Shown piece by piece: positions 1 to 8,152 of a stretch of DNA of 64,000 nucleotides. The notes below the pieces were generated by a model, which ran no database searches, had not been told where the DNA came from, and saw only the letters and a list, made by a program, of their open reading frames with translations. Position 1 is the stretch's first letter. Each line of letters opens with the position of its first letter. The translations under genes and the position numbers were made by a program. The stretch is from Rhodospirillaceae bacterium Spongia-Bin9 (GTDB lineage: Bacteria; Pseudomonadota; Alphaproteobacteria; Bin65), in assembly GCA_900197615.1 (NCBI GenBank), contig FZLR01000001.1:30914-94913 (forward strand), written 5' to 3'.

Positions 1-158
1 TTCACGGCGTGGTTCCAGATATGGAGATGGCCCATCACGTCGTTGACCGTCCAGTCCTTGAACAGGGTCGGACGCTCGAAATCGGCGTCGTCCCGGTCCT
101 GCAGCAGGGCGTGCAGCCCGTCGCACTCGGCCTTGAAATCGGCGGCTTCGGTCAGCAT
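1..158 (-). CDS. TIGR03084/DinB-like metal-binding protein, N-terminal part
   Basis: The first 52 residues of a minus-strand protein are visible before the gene runs off the left edge. The start is an ATG preceded by a GGGAGAGAA-like ribosome site. The text reads MLTEAADFKAECDGLHALL, then FKDWTVNDVMGHLHIWN, which resembles the N-terminal helix bundle of the DinB_2/mycothiol maleylpyruvate isomerase superfamily (TIGR03084 style), where a histidine in this segment is a metal ligand. It begins 20 bp after the biotin carboxylase gene on the same strand, so it is probably the last gene of the same operon. TIGR03084 proteins often sit beside AtuA-type clusters; the function is unknown. Confidence 0.65.
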   Translation of the reverse strand, partial: MLTEAADFKAECDGLHALLQDRDDADFERPTLFKDWTVNDVMGHLHIWNHAV

Positions 159-178
159 CGGTCGTTCTCTCCCCTTCA

Positions 179-2170
179 TTAACCCTGTTCTGCGACCGCG
201 ATATCGACGAGCGGGTCGCCGGCAGCGACCTGGACGCCGGCCTGTTGCAGAACGCCTGCAACGGCGCCGGCCGCAGGCGCGACGATATCGTGCTGCATCT
301 TCATCGCCTCGATGACCAGCAGCCGGTCGCCCCGGACCACGGTATCGCCGGGTTCGACCGCGATCTCAAGAATTTTGCCGTGCATCGGGGCGACCACCCG
401 TCCGCCGCCCTGTTCGTCCTCCAGCGAAGCGGCCGAGCGGCTCGAACCGAAGCGAAAATCCCGGCCGGCCTCGCCCAGATAGAGCGCATCGCCTTCGGCG
501 TGGAACGACAGATGCCGGTGCGCGCCGTCGACCGCGAGGATCGCCCGGCTTTCCTCGAGTGAAACGACATGGACAGACACCGAATTTCCATCGTCCCGGA
601 CTGTGTAGTCGCGCGCGCCAGCGGGCGAGACCGACAGGTCGAAGGCCGCCTCGCCGGAGGTCAGGCCGCATTGGCTCTCCAGCGCCCCGGCGCTGGCCCA
701 GTTCAGCAGTTCCGGCGAAATGTTCAGGCTGTCCGAAAGGGCATCGTCCCGGCCGGCAAGGTATTTCAGGACGGCCGCCGCCGCGGCAATGGCGAAATCC
801 GGCCCGGACGGCGCCAGATCCGTTTCGCCGAACTGCTCTTCGATGAAAGCCGTAGTCGCTTCGCCCCGGACGAAAGATTCCTTTTTCAGACAGTCGATCA
901 GGAAGCGCTTGTTGGTCGTCGGGCCGAACGCCGCCGTTTCCGCCAATGCGCGGATCAGCCGGCGGCGGGCGATCTCCCGCGATTCGCCATGCGCAATCAC
1001 TTTGGCAATCATCGGATCGTAGAAGGGAGAGACCGTCTGGCCGCTCTCGACACCGCTGTCGATCCTTACGCCCTCGCCGCCGGCGGGCCGCCACAGGGTT
1101 ATGTCCCCGGCGGCCGGCAGGAAATCCTGAGCGGCATCCTCGGCGTAGAGCCGCGCCTCGATGGCGTGGCCGGCCGGGCGGATATTTGCCTGCGACAGGC
1201 CGAGCGGCCGGCCTTCGGCAACCCGGATCTGCAGGGCGACCAGATCGAGCCCGGTGACCGCCTCGGTCACCGGATGTTCGACCTGCAAGCGCGTGTTCAT
1301 CTCCAGAAAATGGAAGCTACCGTCTGGATCGAGCAAAAACTCGACGGTACCTGCGCCGCAATAGCCGATGCTTCGGGCCGCCTCGACGGCGGCGGTGCCC
1401 ATGGCGGTGCGCAGATCTTCGGTCATGACCGGGCACGGCGCTTCCTCGATCACCTTCTGGTGCCGGCGCTGCACGGAACAGTCGCGCTCGCCGAGATGGA
1501 TCGTCGTCCCGTACCGGTCGGCAAAGACCTGGATTTCGACATGGCGCGGCCGGACGATGGCCTTTTCCAGGATCAGGCTGCCGGAGCCGAAAGCGCTCTC
1601 GGCCTCCGAGCGGGCGGCGACCAGTGCGCCCGGCAGATCGTCCGCTGTGCCGACAAGGCGCATGCCGCGCCCGCCGCCGCCGGCCGCCGCCTTGACCATG
1701 ACCGGAAAGCCGATCTCCGTAGCCGCCGAAACGAACGCAGATTCGCTCTGGTCTGCATCGTCATAGCCCGGCACGCAGGGCACGCCGGCCGCAGCCATCC
1801 GGCGACGGGCTTCCGCCTTGTCGCCCATGACCGCGATGGCGTCGGCGTCCGGGCCGATGAAGGTCAGCCCGGCCGCTTCGCAGGCGCGGGCGAATTCTGC
1901 GTTCTCCGACAGGAAGCCGTAGCCGGGATGGACGGCGTCTGCCCCCGTCTCTGCCGCTTCCCGGAGTATATTGTCGATGACGAGATAACTTTCGTTCACC
2001 GGCGCCGGACCGACCGGGGCGGCAGCGTCTGCCATGCGGACATGGGGCGCGTCTGCATCGGCCTCCGAAAAGACGGCAGCGGTGCGGTAGCCCAGGGCAT
2101 GCGCCGTCCGCATGACCCGGACGGCGATTTCGCCCCGGTTGGCGACCAGGATCGTTCCGAAACGGCGCAT
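179..2170 (-). CDS. atuF: Acyl-CoA carboxylase alpha subunit (biotin carboxylase + BCCP), AtuF-like
   Basis: A 663-residue biotin-dependent acyl-CoA carboxylase alpha subunit. It opens with the biotin carboxylase signature ILVANRGEIAVRVMRTA, has the glycine-rich ATP-grasp loop KAAAGGGGRGMRLV near residue 160, the active-site block EMNTRLQVEHPVTE, and ends with a biotinyl domain whose EAMKM motif places the biotinylated lysine at residue 624. It carboxylates biotin with ATP and bicarbonate; the partner carboxyltransferase is encoded at 3022-4641. I chose the internal ATG at 2170 because the family begins there and it lies 5 bp after the upstream hydratase stop. Together with AtuA and AtuE-like genes the substrate may be geranyl-CoA; 3-methylcrotonyl-CoA or another branched enoyl-CoA cannot be excluded. 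Confidence 0.85.
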   Translation of the reverse strand: MRRFGTILVANRGEIAVRVMRTAHALGYRTAAVFSEADADAPHVRMADAAAPVGPAPVNESYLVIDNILREAAETGADAVHPGYGFLSENAEFARACEAAGLTFIGPDADAIAVMGDKAEARRRMAAAGVPCVPGYDDADQSESAFVSAATEIGFPVMVKAAAGGGGRGMRLVGTADDLPGALVAARSEAESAFGSGSLILEKAIVRPRHVEIQVFADRYGTTIHLGERDCSVQRRHQKVIEEAPCPVMTEDLRTAMGTAAVEAARSIGYCGAGTVEFLLDPDGSFHFLEMNTRLQVEHPVTEAVTGLDLVALQIRVAEGRPLGLSQANIRPAGHAIEARLYAEDAAQDFLPAAGDITLWRPAGGEGVRIDSGVESGQTVSPFYDPMIAKVIAHGESREIARRRLIRALAETAAFGPTTNKRFLIDCLKKESFVRGEATTAFIEEQFGETDLAPSGPDFAIAAAAAVLKYLAGRDDALSDSLNISPELLNWASAGALESQCGLTSGEAAFDLSVSPAGARDYTVRDDGNSVSVHVVSLEESRAILAVDGAHRHLSFHAEGDALYLGEAGRDFRFGSSRSAASLEDEQGGGRVVAPMHGKILEIAVEPGDTVVRGDRLLVIEAMKMQHDIVAPAAGAVAGVLQQAGVQVAAGDPLVDIAVAEQG

Positions 2171-2175
2171 CGTCC

Positions 2176-2979
2176 CTACCCGGCGTCCGGGCTTTCGGCC
2201 CACGACGGCTTGCGCTTGTCGAGGAAGGCGGCGATGCCTTCGCGCGCCTCGTCGCCCAGCATGCAATCGGCAAACCGTTCACCGGCGAGAGCGATCATCT
2301 CGTCGCGCGGCAGCCGAGTCGCCTTGAGGACGATCTCCTTCGTGACCGCGTTGGCGTTCGGGGCGCAGCGCCGGATGCTCTTGCGGATATCGGCCTCTAT
2401 CGCGTCCAGCTCGGCGGCGTCTTCGGCGACGAAATCCGCCAGCCCGAGCCGGCCCGCTTCCCGGCCGTCGAAACGCGCACCGGTGAGCATGAGCCGGCGC
2501 GCCGCCGTTAACCCGATGCGCTGCACCACGAAGGGCGCGATCTGGGCCGGCGGGATGCCGAGCGAAGTTTCCGTGATGGCGAACTTCGCGTCCGCAGTCA
2601 CGGCGACGACATCGCCGGTGCAGGCCATGCCGAGGCCGCCGGCGATCGCCGCGCCTTCGATCGACATGACAACGACCTGCGGCATCGTATTGAGATAAGT
2701 AAAGAAATCCCCGGCGCTCGCATTCGCAGCAGCGATCTCGGCGTGAGAGGCGCCGCCCTGGAAATTGCTGCGGAAATTCTTCAGGTCGCCGCCGGCGCAG
2801 AACACGCCGCCCTTACCGCGCAGGGTGATGCCGCGCACCGTGCGGTCGTCGCGCACCGCTTCGAGCGCCGTGCGCATGGCAGCCACCATCTCCGCACCGA
2901 GCGCGTTGCGCACGGCCGGCCGGTTCATCCACAGGGTCAGCCAGCCCTCGTCGCGCTCGATAATCAACTCATCGGACAT
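2176..2979 (-). CDS. atuE: Enoyl-CoA hydratase/isomerase, AtuE-like
   Basis: A 267-residue crotonase-fold protein. The oxyanion-hole segments are FCAGGDLKNF (about residues 60-70) and EGAAIAGGLGMACTGD, followed by ITETSLGIPPAQIAPF. In the acyclic terpene pathway AtuE hydrates the carboxylated product isohexenylglutaconyl-CoA; in leucine breakdown LiuC hydrates 3-methylglutaconyl-CoA. It lies between the alpha and beta carboxylase subunit genes, 5 bp before alpha and 42 bp after beta, so a role on the carboxylase product is well supported. Which of the two substrates it uses cannot be read from the sequence. Confidence 0.75.
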   Translation of the reverse strand: MSDELIIERDEGWLTLWMNRPAVRNALGAEMVAAMRTALEAVRDDRTVRGITLRGKGGVFCAGGDLKNFRSNFQGGASHAEIAAANASAGDFFTYLNTMPQVVVMSIEGAAIAGGLGMACTGDVVAVTADAKFAITETSLGIPPAQIAPFVVQRIGLTAARRLMLTGARFDGREAGRLGLADFVAEDAAELDAIEADIRKSIRRCAPNANAVTKEIVLKATRLPRDEMIALAGERFADCMLGDEAREGIAAFLDKRKPSWAESPDAG

Positions 2980-3021
2980 CTTCAGATTCCCTATCCGGCC
3001 GCGGCAGCGGCGTCCTTCCGG

Positions 3022-4641
3022 TCAGATCCGCGCCACGCCGAAGCTGTTGGGCCGCACGGTGCGACGGCGGGCCTCTTCGACCGTCGCCAGCAGGAAGCCG
3101 AGGGTCTGGCGCGTCTCGCGCGGGTCGATCATGCCGTCGTCCTGCAAATGGCCGGAAGTGTAGAAGGCGCTGGACTGGCCGTCGAAATGCTTGACCAGCA
3201 TCGCTTCCTGCGTTCTGAGCTGTTCTTCGTCCACTTTCTGCCCCTTCGAACGAGCGACGCCTTCCGCGACCATCGTCATGGTCTTGGCGGCCTGGTCGCC
3301 GCCCATCACGCCGGTCGTTGCGTTGGGCCAGGAATAGAGGAAATCCGGATCGTAGCCGCGACCGCACATGCCGTAGTTGCCCGCGCCGAAGCTGGCCCCG
3401 GTCATGAAGGTCAGGCGCGGCACCTCGATATTGGTGACCGACTGGATCATCTTCGAGCCGTGCTTGATCATGCCGGCGCGTTCGTAGTCCCTGCCGACGA
3501 TGTAGCCCGTGGTGTTCTGCAGGAAGACCATCGGGACGCCGGCCTGATCGCAGAGCTGGAGGAACTGGGTCGCCTTGGCCGCGCCGTCCGGGTCGATCGG
3601 GCCGTTGTTGCCGATCATGCCGCAGGCCTGGCCCATCACCTCGGCCTGGAGGCACACGGTCGAGACGCCGAAGCGCGGCTTGAAATCGAGAAATTCCGAG
3701 CCGTCGACGATGCGGGCGACGACCTCCCGGACCTCGTAGGGCTTGCGGTAATCGACCGGGACGATGCCGGCGATCTCATCCGGGTCGTAGAGCGGCGCCG
3801 GCCCGGCGCAGGCGCCGGGCGCCTCTCCGGCGTTCCATTGCAGGCGCTGGACGACCTCGCGGCACATGTCGAGACCTTCGCCGTCGTTCTCCGCCAGATA
3901 TTCGACCAAGCCGGAAACGCTGGCGTGCATCTCGGCGCCACCCAGTTCTTCTTCCGTCGCAATCTCGCCGGTCGCGGCCTTGAGCAGGGGCGGCCCGGCC
4001 AGGAAGGCCCGGCCCCGGCCCTTCACGCCGATGACATAGTCGCTCATGCCCGGCATGTAGGCGCCGCCGGCGGTCGAGGAGCCGTGCAGGATGGTGATGA
4101 CCGGCATGCCCGCCTTGGAAAGCCGCGCCTGGTTGGCGAACAGGGTGCCGCCGAGAAGGAAGCCCTCGACCGTGTACTGCATCAGGTTGGCGCCGGCGCT
4201 CTCCACCAGATGGACGAAAGGCAGCTTCTGGGCGAGCGCGATTTCCTGCATGCGCCGGAGCCGGTAGGCGGTCCCCTGGGTCAGCGAACCGGCCTGGATG
4301 CCACTGTCGTCGACTGCGATGGCACAACGCACGCCGCGGATGAAGCCGATGCCGGCGATCATGTTGCCGCCGGGCAGCGATTTCTCCTCGTCGGCGGTAT
4401 CCAGCAGATAGCCCGCCATATTGCCCATGACGAGGAAGGGCAGGCCGGGATCGAGCAGGCGGGCGAGACGCTCTCGCGGGGTCAACTGGTTGCGCTGCAC
4501 GAACCGCGGCTTACGGGCTTCGGACCGGATCGCGCCGCGGCCGTTCAGTTCCTGCATCCGGCCGATCAGCGCCAGCATGTCGGCGCGGTTGGCCTTGAAG
4601 CTGTCGCTCGCCCGGTCGACCCTGCTCTCGAAAACCGTCAT
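3022..4641 (-). CDS. atuC: Acyl-CoA carboxylase beta subunit (carboxyltransferase), AtuC-like
   Basis: A 539-residue carboxyltransferase of the propionyl/methylcrotonyl/geranyl-CoA carboxylase type. Typical blocks are RLLDPGLPFL near the N-terminus, VESAGANL and HGSSTAGGAYMPGMSDY in the N-terminal crotonase-like half, and FLQNTTGYIVG, MTGASFGAGNYGMCGRGYDPDFL and WPNATTGVMGGDQAA in the C-terminal half. It transfers the carboxyl group from biotin on the alpha subunit (179-2170) to an enoyl-CoA. Its ATG overlaps the stop of the AtuA gene by 4 bp, showing translational coupling. The length matches LiuB/AtuC; the exact acyl chain is inferred from context only. Confidence 0.87.
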   Translation of the reverse strand: MTVFESRVDRASDSFKANRADMLALIGRMQELNGRGAIRSEARKPRFVQRNQLTPRERLARLLDPGLPFLVMGNMAGYLLDTADEEKSLPGGNMIAGIGFIRGVRCAIAVDDSGIQAGSLTQGTAYRLRRMQEIALAQKLPFVHLVESAGANLMQYTVEGFLLGGTLFANQARLSKAGMPVITILHGSSTAGGAYMPGMSDYVIGVKGRGRAFLAGPPLLKAATGEIATEEELGGAEMHASVSGLVEYLAENDGEGLDMCREVVQRLQWNAGEAPGACAGPAPLYDPDEIAGIVPVDYRKPYEVREVVARIVDGSEFLDFKPRFGVSTVCLQAEVMGQACGMIGNNGPIDPDGAAKATQFLQLCDQAGVPMVFLQNTTGYIVGRDYERAGMIKHGSKMIQSVTNIEVPRLTFMTGASFGAGNYGMCGRGYDPDFLYSWPNATTGVMGGDQAAKTMTMVAEGVARSKGQKVDEEQLRTQEAMLVKHFDGQSSAFYTSGHLQDDGMIDPRETRQTLGFLLATVEEARRRTVRPNSFGVARI

Positions 4642-6485
4642 GCGGCGCGTGCCTCTGCATCCGCCGCAGCCCGGTCGGCCAAGGTCTTCGGCACCGGGAT
4701 CGGGGTGTCCAGCAATATCTGTGCGTAACCCTTGCCCTGGGAATCGTTGCGCAGGCTGGCGACGCCGCCGCCGCCCAGCACATCGTGGAGCAGGAAATTG
4801 ATGGCGTTCGTCCCCGGCATCGGGAAGCGTTCCACCGGATTCGGGGCGCTGCCGTCGAGAAAATGGGCGAAAGTGTCGGCCACCGCCTCTTCGGTCAGCG
4901 CGCGCCAGATCCAGGGCAGATACTCCGCACGCCGGGCGATAATGCCGATATTGGCCTTGTCGCCCTTGTCGCCGCTGCGCCCCCAGGCAAGGTCTTCGAG
5001 ACGGACCTCGACCGGATCGCCCGACGCTGCATCGGCGCCGGGATCGTCGGGCGGCGCAGGCCGGACCGGATCGCCGGGCGCTCCTTCGGTGACGGGTTCG
5101 ACATAGGGCACGGGTACGCCGTCGACCTCGACGCCCAGGGCAACATCCGTCTTCGGCACAAGGAAGGAGAACAGGCGCACGACCGGCGATGGCCTCGGCC
5201 GGGTGCCGGAAAAGCCCGAAAGCGCCGCCGGGGTCGCCAGGCCGAGGCCCGAGGCCTCGCGCAACAGCAGGCCGACGCCGGCCGATTCCGGATGCCGGGC
5301 CGCCAGCTTGAGCACGACTTCCCGCGCCGCCGCCGACCCGGCCGGCGCGCCGTACTGGCTTTCCGCGCCGATCAATTCTACGCTTGTCTCGGTGAAATCG
5401 CTCAGGTTGCGCCCGCGCAGGGCGGCCCGCGCCCGGGTTATCGCGGCATCGGCGAAGACCCGCGCCTTGCCGGCGGCATTACGGCCGGTGAATGTGAAAT
5501 AGCCGCCGGCGCGGAAGCCGTCGGCCCAGGTTGCGCTGACTTTGTAGTCGGCCGGGGCCGGCCGGCCGGACGCGCCGGTTACGCGCACCCGATCTTTCCC
5601 CAGTTGTTCGATTTCCACACCGGAAAAGTCGCAGCAGACGTCGGGCAGCAGATAGGCCTGGGGATCGCCGATCTCGTAGACCATTTGCTCGGCGACCGTG
5701 CCGACCGTTACCGCGCCGCCCGTATCCTTCGGCTTGCGCAGGGTGAAGCTGCCGTCGGCTTCGATATCGCCGATCGGATAGCCGATATTGTGGATGGTGC
5801 CGGCGATGTCTTCCCAGTCGGTATGGTTGCCGCCGGTCGCCTGGGGCCCGCACTCCAGGATATGGCCGGCCAGACTACCCGCGGCGAGCCGGTCCCACTC
5901 GCCTGGCTGCCAGCCGAAAGCGTGGATGCAGGCGCCCAGCGTGACCGCACTGTCGACGCAGCGGCCGGTAATGACGATATCGGCGCCGGCATCGAGCGCC
6001 GCGGCGATGGGAAAGGCGCCGATATAGGCGTTGATGCTGGCGAGCTTTTCCGCGGGAGGAAACGGCTCGCCGCTGAACATTTCGACCGGCGCGGCTTCTG
6101 CGAACTTCTCCCGGTCCGCCATCAGGTCGTCGCCGCGCACCACGCCGACCTTGAGGTCGAACCCGGCCTCGGCGATGACAGCGCGGGCGGCTTCGGCGCA
6201 GGCGTCCGGATTCACGCCGCCGGCATTGCTGACGAGGCGCACGCGCTGGGCCGCGATCTCGCGGATATTCGGCTTAAGGACCGCCGAGATGAAATCGGTC
6301 GCGTAGCCCATCGCCGGGTCCTTCGCGCGGGCGCGCGCCAGGATAGACATCGTGATCTCCGCCAGATAGTCGTAGACCAGAAAGTCGACCGAGCGGTCGG
6401 CGAGCAGCTGCGGCGTCGCCATCGCCGATTCGCCCCAATAACCGCTCGCCCCGCCGATGCGGACGATGTCGGGTACGGATGTCAT
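4638..6485 (-). CDS. atuA: AtuA family protein (DUF1446 + AtuA-like C-terminal domain)
   Basis: A 615-residue two-domain protein. Residues from about 5 to 450 match the DUF1446 part (IRIGGASGYWGE near the start, VYDYLAEITMSILARA, ITGRCVDSAVTLGA), and the last 110 residues match the small AtuA C-terminal domain (LAWGRSGDKGDKANIGI). AtuA is required for growth on citronellol and geraniol in Pseudomonas but its biochemical role is not established. The start at 6485 gives the usual MTSVPDIVRIGGASGYWGE opening; a longer frame upstream has no family match. It is the first gene of a tightly packed operon AtuA-carboxyltransferase-hydratase-biotin carboxylase, the arrangement that suggests terpene or branched acyl-CoA catabolism. 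Confidence 0.85.
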   Translation of the reverse strand: MTSVPDIVRIGGASGYWGESAMATPQLLADRSVDFLVYDYLAEITMSILARARAKDPAMGYATDFISAVLKPNIREIAAQRVRLVSNAGGVNPDACAEAARAVIAEAGFDLKVGVVRGDDLMADREKFAEAAPVEMFSGEPFPPAEKLASINAYIGAFPIAAALDAGADIVITGRCVDSAVTLGACIHAFGWQPGEWDRLAAGSLAGHILECGPQATGGNHTDWEDIAGTIHNIGYPIGDIEADGSFTLRKPKDTGGAVTVGTVAEQMVYEIGDPQAYLLPDVCCDFSGVEIEQLGKDRVRVTGASGRPAPADYKVSATWADGFRAGGYFTFTGRNAAGKARVFADAAITRARAALRGRNLSDFTETSVELIGAESQYGAPAGSAAAREVVLKLAARHPESAGVGLLLREASGLGLATPAALSGFSGTRPRPSPVVRLFSFLVPKTDVALGVEVDGVPVPYVEPVTEGAPGDPVRPAPPDDPGADAASGDPVEVRLEDLAWGRSGDKGDKANIGIIARRAEYLPWIWRALTEEAVADTFAHFLDGSAPNPVERFPMPGTNAINFLLHDVLGGGGVASLRNDSQGKGYAQILLDTPIPVPKTLADRAAADAEARAA

Positions 6486-6678
6486 CCTTCTACAATCCCC
6501 CGAAGACCGCTGCGCCGGCAAAATCCCCGAAGCGGATGATTTTGAAAAGATATAATTCCGCGACATCCGCGCGGGCGACTACCTGGCCCGGTTCGCCGTC
6601 GCCCCCACCGACCTGTCTCCCTCGTCTGCAATCCGTGCTATTTTCCGGCACGGGAAGGACGGTGCGGAAAGAGGCGCG
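6486..6678. promoter_or_regulatory. Divergent intergenic region between atuA operon and acyltransferase gene
   Basis: This 193-bp gap separates two divergent transcription units. The only AT-rich patch is around 6538-6558. It contains a perfect TATAAT on the plus strand at 6551-6556 and, read on the minus strand, TTATAT-like sequence over the same bases. No convincing -35 box at 16-18 bp was found for either direction, and no regulator gene is adjacent. It must hold the atuA promoter unless that operon is read from further away. Confidence 0.3.
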
Positions 6679-8118
6679 ATGACAGAAACGGTCCCGATTC
6701 CGATCTGGCTGCTGCTCATAATCGGGGCGCTTGCGGTGCTGGCGGCGCTCGACGATGTCCTGCTGCCCACCGCGCGCTGGTACCTGCGACGGCGCGTCAA
6801 CAAGGTGATCGACGAGGTCAACGACCGGCTGAGGCTGGAACTGCCATCCTTCCAGATCACCAAGCGCCGGGTGCTGATCGACCGACTGATCTACGACCCC
6901 GAGGTCATGAAAACCGTCGGCGAGGTCGCCGTCGAACGCGGCGTATCGCGGGACAGCCTGATGGCCGACATTGCCTCGATCGCCCGGGAAATGGTGCCGG
7001 CTTTCAACGCCTATTTCTATTTCAAGCTGGGCTACCGGGTCGCGCGCTGGCTGCTGCGCACCTTCTACCGGGTCCGCCTCGGCTACGCCCACGAGCTGAC
7101 GCTCGCCGAGATTCCGCCGGATACCGCCGTCGTCTTCTTTATCAACCATCGCAGCAACGCCGACTACCTTCTCGTCACCTATCTCGCCTCGGGCAGCGTG
7201 GCGCTGTCCTACGGCGCCGGCGAATGGGCGCGCGTCTGGCCCTTTCGCAGCCTGCTGCGCCTGGCAGGCGCCTATATCCTGCGCCGCAAGACGGACGATC
7301 CGCTCTACCGCAAGGTGCTCGAACGTTATGTCCAGATGGCAACGGAGGCCTGCGTGCCTCACGCCATCTTCGCCGAGGGCAAACTCTCGCGCGACGGCGC
7401 GATCAATACCCCGAAGCTCGGCATGCTCAGCTATATCACCAAGACCTTCGACCCGGCCGGGCCGTACGACATTCTGTTCATTCCCGTCGCCACCAATTTC
7501 GACCGGGTGGCCGAGGAACGCACCCTCGTCGCCAATCCCGATACCGATTTCCGCGGCCGGGGCGGCCGGTTCCTGGCGGGCGGTACGGCCAAGTTCCTGT
7601 TCCGGCTGGCCTGGCGCAGAATACAGGGCCGGTCGGCCGGATTCGGCGCCGCCTGCGCCAGTTTCGGCGAACCGCTGTCGCTGAGGGCCTGGTCGAACGA
7701 ACGCGGCATCGACCTTTCCCGGCTGGACCGGGAGGGCTTCTTCCCGGCGGTCGAGGAACTCGGCGCAGAACTCACCGACCGGATCACCGATGTCGTGCCG
7801 GTCCTCGCCGTGCCTCTGGTCTCGCTGATCCTTTCCGAGGCGGATGGGCCATTGGAAACGGAGGAAATAAAAAGTCGCGCAATGCGCTGGCTCCATGAAG
7901 TTCGCACGCTTGGCGCCCATATCGGTCTCAAGCAAGGCAGCGAGGCTGCCGAAATCGACGAGGCGGTGCAGCGGATGCGCAGGCGCAGATTGATCGCGAA
8001 GCAGGGCGACAGCGGGCTGGCCCCGGTCGCGGCCGAACGCGCGCTGCTGACCTACTATGCCGCCTCCATCGTTCAGTTGCGCGCGCATCTCCAGCAGAAG
8101 CCGTCAGGTCCTGAGTAG
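6679..8118 (+). CDS. Glycerol-phosphate acyltransferase-like membrane protein (PlsB/LPLAT fold)
   Basis: A 479-residue protein with an N-terminal hydrophobic segment (about residues 8-28, IWLLLIIGALAVLAAL). An acyltransferase core follows: the HX4D motif is NHRSNAD with His157 and Asp162, a later block reads YILRRKTDDPLYRKVL, and the EGxxSR-like block is FAEGKLSRDG. These match the glycerol-3-phosphate acyltransferase branch of the lysophospholipid acyltransferase family, which moves fatty acyl groups onto glycerol phosphate at the inner membrane. It is shorter than E. coli PlsB (about 800 residues) and resembles the shorter GPAT-like proteins of other bacteria. An AAAGAGG ribosome site precedes the ATG. 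The hydrolase gene follows almost directly, so the two are probably cotranscribed. Confidence 0.7.
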   Translation: MTETVPIPIWLLLIIGALAVLAALDDVLLPTARWYLRRRVNKVIDEVNDRLRLELPSFQITKRRVLIDRLIYDPEVMKTVGEVAVERGVSRDSLMADIASIAREMVPAFNAYFYFKLGYRVARWLLRTFYRVRLGYAHELTLAEIPPDTAVVFFINHRSNADYLLVTYLASGSVALSYGAGEWARVWPFRSLLRLAGAYILRRKTDDPLYRKVLERYVQMATEACVPHAIFAEGKLSRDGAINTPKLGMLSYITKTFDPAGPYDILFIPVATNFDRVAEERTLVANPDTDFRGRGGRFLAGGTAKFLFRLAWRRIQGRSAGFGAACASFGEPLSLRAWSNERGIDLSRLDREGFFPAVEELGAELTDRITDVVPVLAVPLVSLILSEADGPLETEEIKSRAMRWLHEVRTLGAHIGLKQGSEAAEIDEAVQRMRRRRLIAKQGDSGLAPVAAERALLTYYAASIVQLRAHLQQKPSGPE

Positions 8119-8152
8119 CAACGCACCGCGGCGCCTGCCGGCGCCCGAGTTG

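Noticed and set aside
569..4728. Long plus-strand open frames (709 and 661 codons) across 569-2698 and 2743-4728
   Set aside because: They lie opposite the biotin carboxylase, hydratase and carboxyltransferase genes, which have clear family motifs; the plus-strand text is Arg/Gly/Asp-rich shadow sequence.
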